Under the pieces are notes generated by a model. The model searched no databases and was not told the DNA's origin. It saw only the letters and a program-made list of their open reading frames with translations. From the NCBI GenBank assembly GCA_947372365.1, contig CANBTK010000108.1, positions 1 to 6,728 of the forward strand: a stretch of 6,728 bases of DNA, given 5' to 3'. Positions 5,384 through 6,728 of the stretch are shown in pieces. Made by a program: the position numbers and the translations under genes. The stretch is from Flavipsychrobacter stenotrophus. Lineage in GTDB: Bacteria > Bacteroidota > Bacteroidia > Chitinophagales > Chitinophagaceae. How positions within the stretch are numbered: position 1 is the first letter of the stretch; every line of letters starts with the position of its first letter.

Positions 5384-6601
5384 TCAGGATTGGATGTAGC
5401 AAATGTAGTTTTTATGTACGGCACGAGCAAGAGTTTGGTTGACTAATGAATCGTCTATTTCCGTAATGTTTTTTACAAGCCCGCTTTTTGTCTCAATTTT
5501 AATTAATTCGTCATCTATATTATAGGTGCTGTTGCTTGCAATTCCCTGAAAAACGAAGTAATGTAAATATTTATCCTCTATGCCTAACCCAGATTTAACT
5601 TGTTCCTTTTTCTCCCGCAATATGCTTGCCAGATCTTCGGAAATAAACAGGATTTTATAAAGTTTTCTTAATATTAGCATTTGGCACAGGTGGGATAGTG
5701 TTTTATCTTCATGTGTTTGCCACACTTTGATAGATGCCATCACATCAGTATCGTCTAATTGGCAATATTTATCTATGTGCTGAGGGTCATCCCGGAAGTC
5801 CTGCTCAGTCAGGTTTTTGTATAGAAAATGCTTGAATATAGGTGTGGCAAATAATTCCACGCCATCGCTGGCCAGTTCTTTTGCCCGCTTTAATATATTG
5901 ATGAGCAGCATTTCGGCACTCAAAACAGTTTTATGCAGGTAAACCTGCCAGTACATAAGCCTGCGGGCAATAATGAATTTTTCTACCGAATGCACGCCTT
6001 TTTCTTCCACCATCAGCTCATTATCCCTTACGGTGAGCATTTGCAGGATGCGGTCGTAGCCAATAACCCCTTCTGATACGCCCGTAAAAAAGCTATCCCG
6101 GTTCAGGTAGTCCATACGGTCCACATCAAGCTGGCTGCTCACCAGTTGATGCAGGTATTTGCGTGGGTAAGAATGGTCAAAAATCTGTATAGCCTTAGTA
6201 AGCAGCCCGCCAAACTCACTGTCCATGCGCTGCATAATAATTTTAGTGAGCGTTTCGTGTGGCACGTTTACAATGGTATTTTCCAGCGAATGAGAAAATG
6301 GCCCATGCCCTATATCGTGCAGCAACGCAGCAAGGCGTGCAGCAGTGCATTCATCTTTATCCGTTACAATATCTTTTGTTTTCAGTTCATCCAGCGCTTT
6401 GCCCATCAGGTGGCAAGCCCCCAGCGAATGGTGTAGGCGGGTATGCACCGCACCGGGGTAAACCAGTTGCGCCATGCCCATTTGTTTAATATTCCTAAGC
6501 CTCTGGAACCAAGGGTGGTTGATCACTTTTATGACTTCCGGCTCGGGGAATCGTAAAAAACCATATACCGGGTCATTGACAATTTTAACCTTAATACTCA
6601 T
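5384..6601 (-). CDS. HD-domain phosphohydrolase, YwfO/SAMHD1-like dNTP triphosphohydrolase family
   Basis: This 405-residue soluble protein belongs to the HD superfamily group that includes B. subtilis YwfO and is related to SAMHD1. Studied members split dNTPs into deoxynucleoside and triphosphate. The N-terminal part shows NHPWFQRLRNIKQMG (28-42) and HTRLHHSLG (53-61), where H58 is the first metal ligand. LLHDIGHGPFSH (93-104) contains the HD pair H95-D96, and D161 in LDVDRMDYLNRDS (158-170) is the fourth ligand. H115 in VPHE fits the catalytic histidine equivalent to SAMHD1 H233. All ligands are present, so it should be active, though its substrate is untested. The region after about 240 is less conserved and may hold allosteric or oligomer contacts. 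The ATG complementary to 6599-6601 is chosen because the conserved part begins at residue 5-10. It lies 57 bases before lpxD, an order often seen in Bacteroidota. Confidence 0.93.
   Translation of the reverse strand: MSIKVKIVNDPVYGFLRFPEPEVIKVINHPWFQRLRNIKQMGMAQLVYPGAVHTRLHHSLGACHLMGKALDELKTKDIVTDKDECTAARLAALLHDIGHGPFSHSLENTIVNVPHETLTKIIMQRMDSEFGGLLTKAIQIFDHSYPRKYLHQLVSSQLDVDRMDYLNRDSFFTGVSEGVIGYDRILQMLTVRDNELMVEEKGVHSVEKFIIARRLMYWQVYLHKTVLSAEMLLINILKRAKELASDGVELFATPIFKHFLYKNLTEQDFRDDPQHIDKYCQLDDTDVMASIKVWQTHEDKTLSHLCQMLILRKLYKILFISEDLASILREKKEQVKSGLGIEDKYLHYFVFQGIASNSTYNIDDELIKIETKSGLVKNITEIDDSLVNQTLARAVHKNYICYIQS
5400..5430 (-). promoter_or_regulatory. Candidate promoter for the lpxD, lpxC-fabZ, lpxA block, inside the HD gene 3' end
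   Basis: On the minus strand TTG (5430-5428) is followed by a 20-base spacer and TACATTTG (5407-5400). Both elements match the Bacteroidota consensus TTG / TAnnTTTG with normal spacing. Transcription would start near 5394, leaving a leader of roughly 65-70 bases before lpxD. It overlaps the last codons of the HD gene, so the coding need for those residues could give part of the match by chance. Confidence 0.45.
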
Positions 6602-6728
6602 TCAGCTGCAAATATCACTTTAATTCTGCAATTTGGGAATTCAGGTAATAGTGAATTTGGTTATAAGGGGATTGGTACTACATGTTTAACTGCAAACCAA
6701 TAAATTATACGGGGAATATTAGTTGCTG
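6602..6728. other. Upstream region of the HD gene, no firm element
   Basis: The 127 bases before the HD gene are AT-rich and hold no open frame I can support. Two near-matches to the -7 box occur on the minus strand, GATATTTG (6616-6609) and TTGGTTTG (6700-6693), each one base off and without a TTG at the right distance. The HD promoter may lie here or beyond the edge. Confidence 0.3.

Noticed and set aside
6609..6616. GATATTTG as a promoter box for the HD gene
   Set aside because: One base off consensus, no -33 TTG at normal distance, and the start of transcription would fall almost on the ATG.

Overview
The window suggests a member of the Bacteroidota, probably near the Chitinophagales or Sphingobacteriales. 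The main reason is the fused lpxC-fabZ gene, which is typical of that phylum. Supporting signs are the order HD phosphohydrolase, lpxD, lpxC-fabZ, lpxA, the A-rich leaders instead of strong Shine-Dalgarno sites, and several TAnnTTTG promoter boxes. The genus cannot be fixed from the sequence alone. All eight genes I can support lie on the minus strand, so the region reads from right to left.

Right part (about 6601 down to 1993): a SAMHD1/YwfO-type HD phosphohydrolase is followed after 57 bases by the lipid A block lpxD, lpxC-fabZ, lpxA. The three lpx genes are joined by 4-base stop/start overlaps (GTGA and ATGA), a strong sign of translational coupling. LpxA acylates UDP-GlcNAc, LpxC removes the acetyl group, and LpxD adds the second acyl chain. 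The FabZ half of the fusion supplies a dehydratase that competes for the same 3-hydroxyacyl-ACP pool, so one transcript sets the balance between lipid A and phospholipid acyl chains. A good Bacteroidota-type promoter (TTG-N20-TACATTTG) lies inside the 3' end of the HD gene and could drive the lpx block on its own.

Middle (1944 to 1411): directly after lpxA sits a small type II toxin-antitoxin pair, an unstable-antitoxin-like protein and a RelE/ParE-type toxin, with its own TAnnTTTG box 18 bases past the lpxA stop. Left part (1395 to 1): a GT-A family 2 glycosyltransferase starts 15 bases after the toxin. After a short AT-rich gap with an 8-base tandem repeat comes a two-TM, PH-like membrane protein that runs off the left edge.

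The window is mostly housekeeping envelope biosynthesis with a small accessory insertion (the toxin-antitoxin pair and perhaps the glycosyltransferase). I see no tRNA, rRNA, CRISPR array, insertion sequence or clear intrinsic terminator, and no convincing undescribed system.
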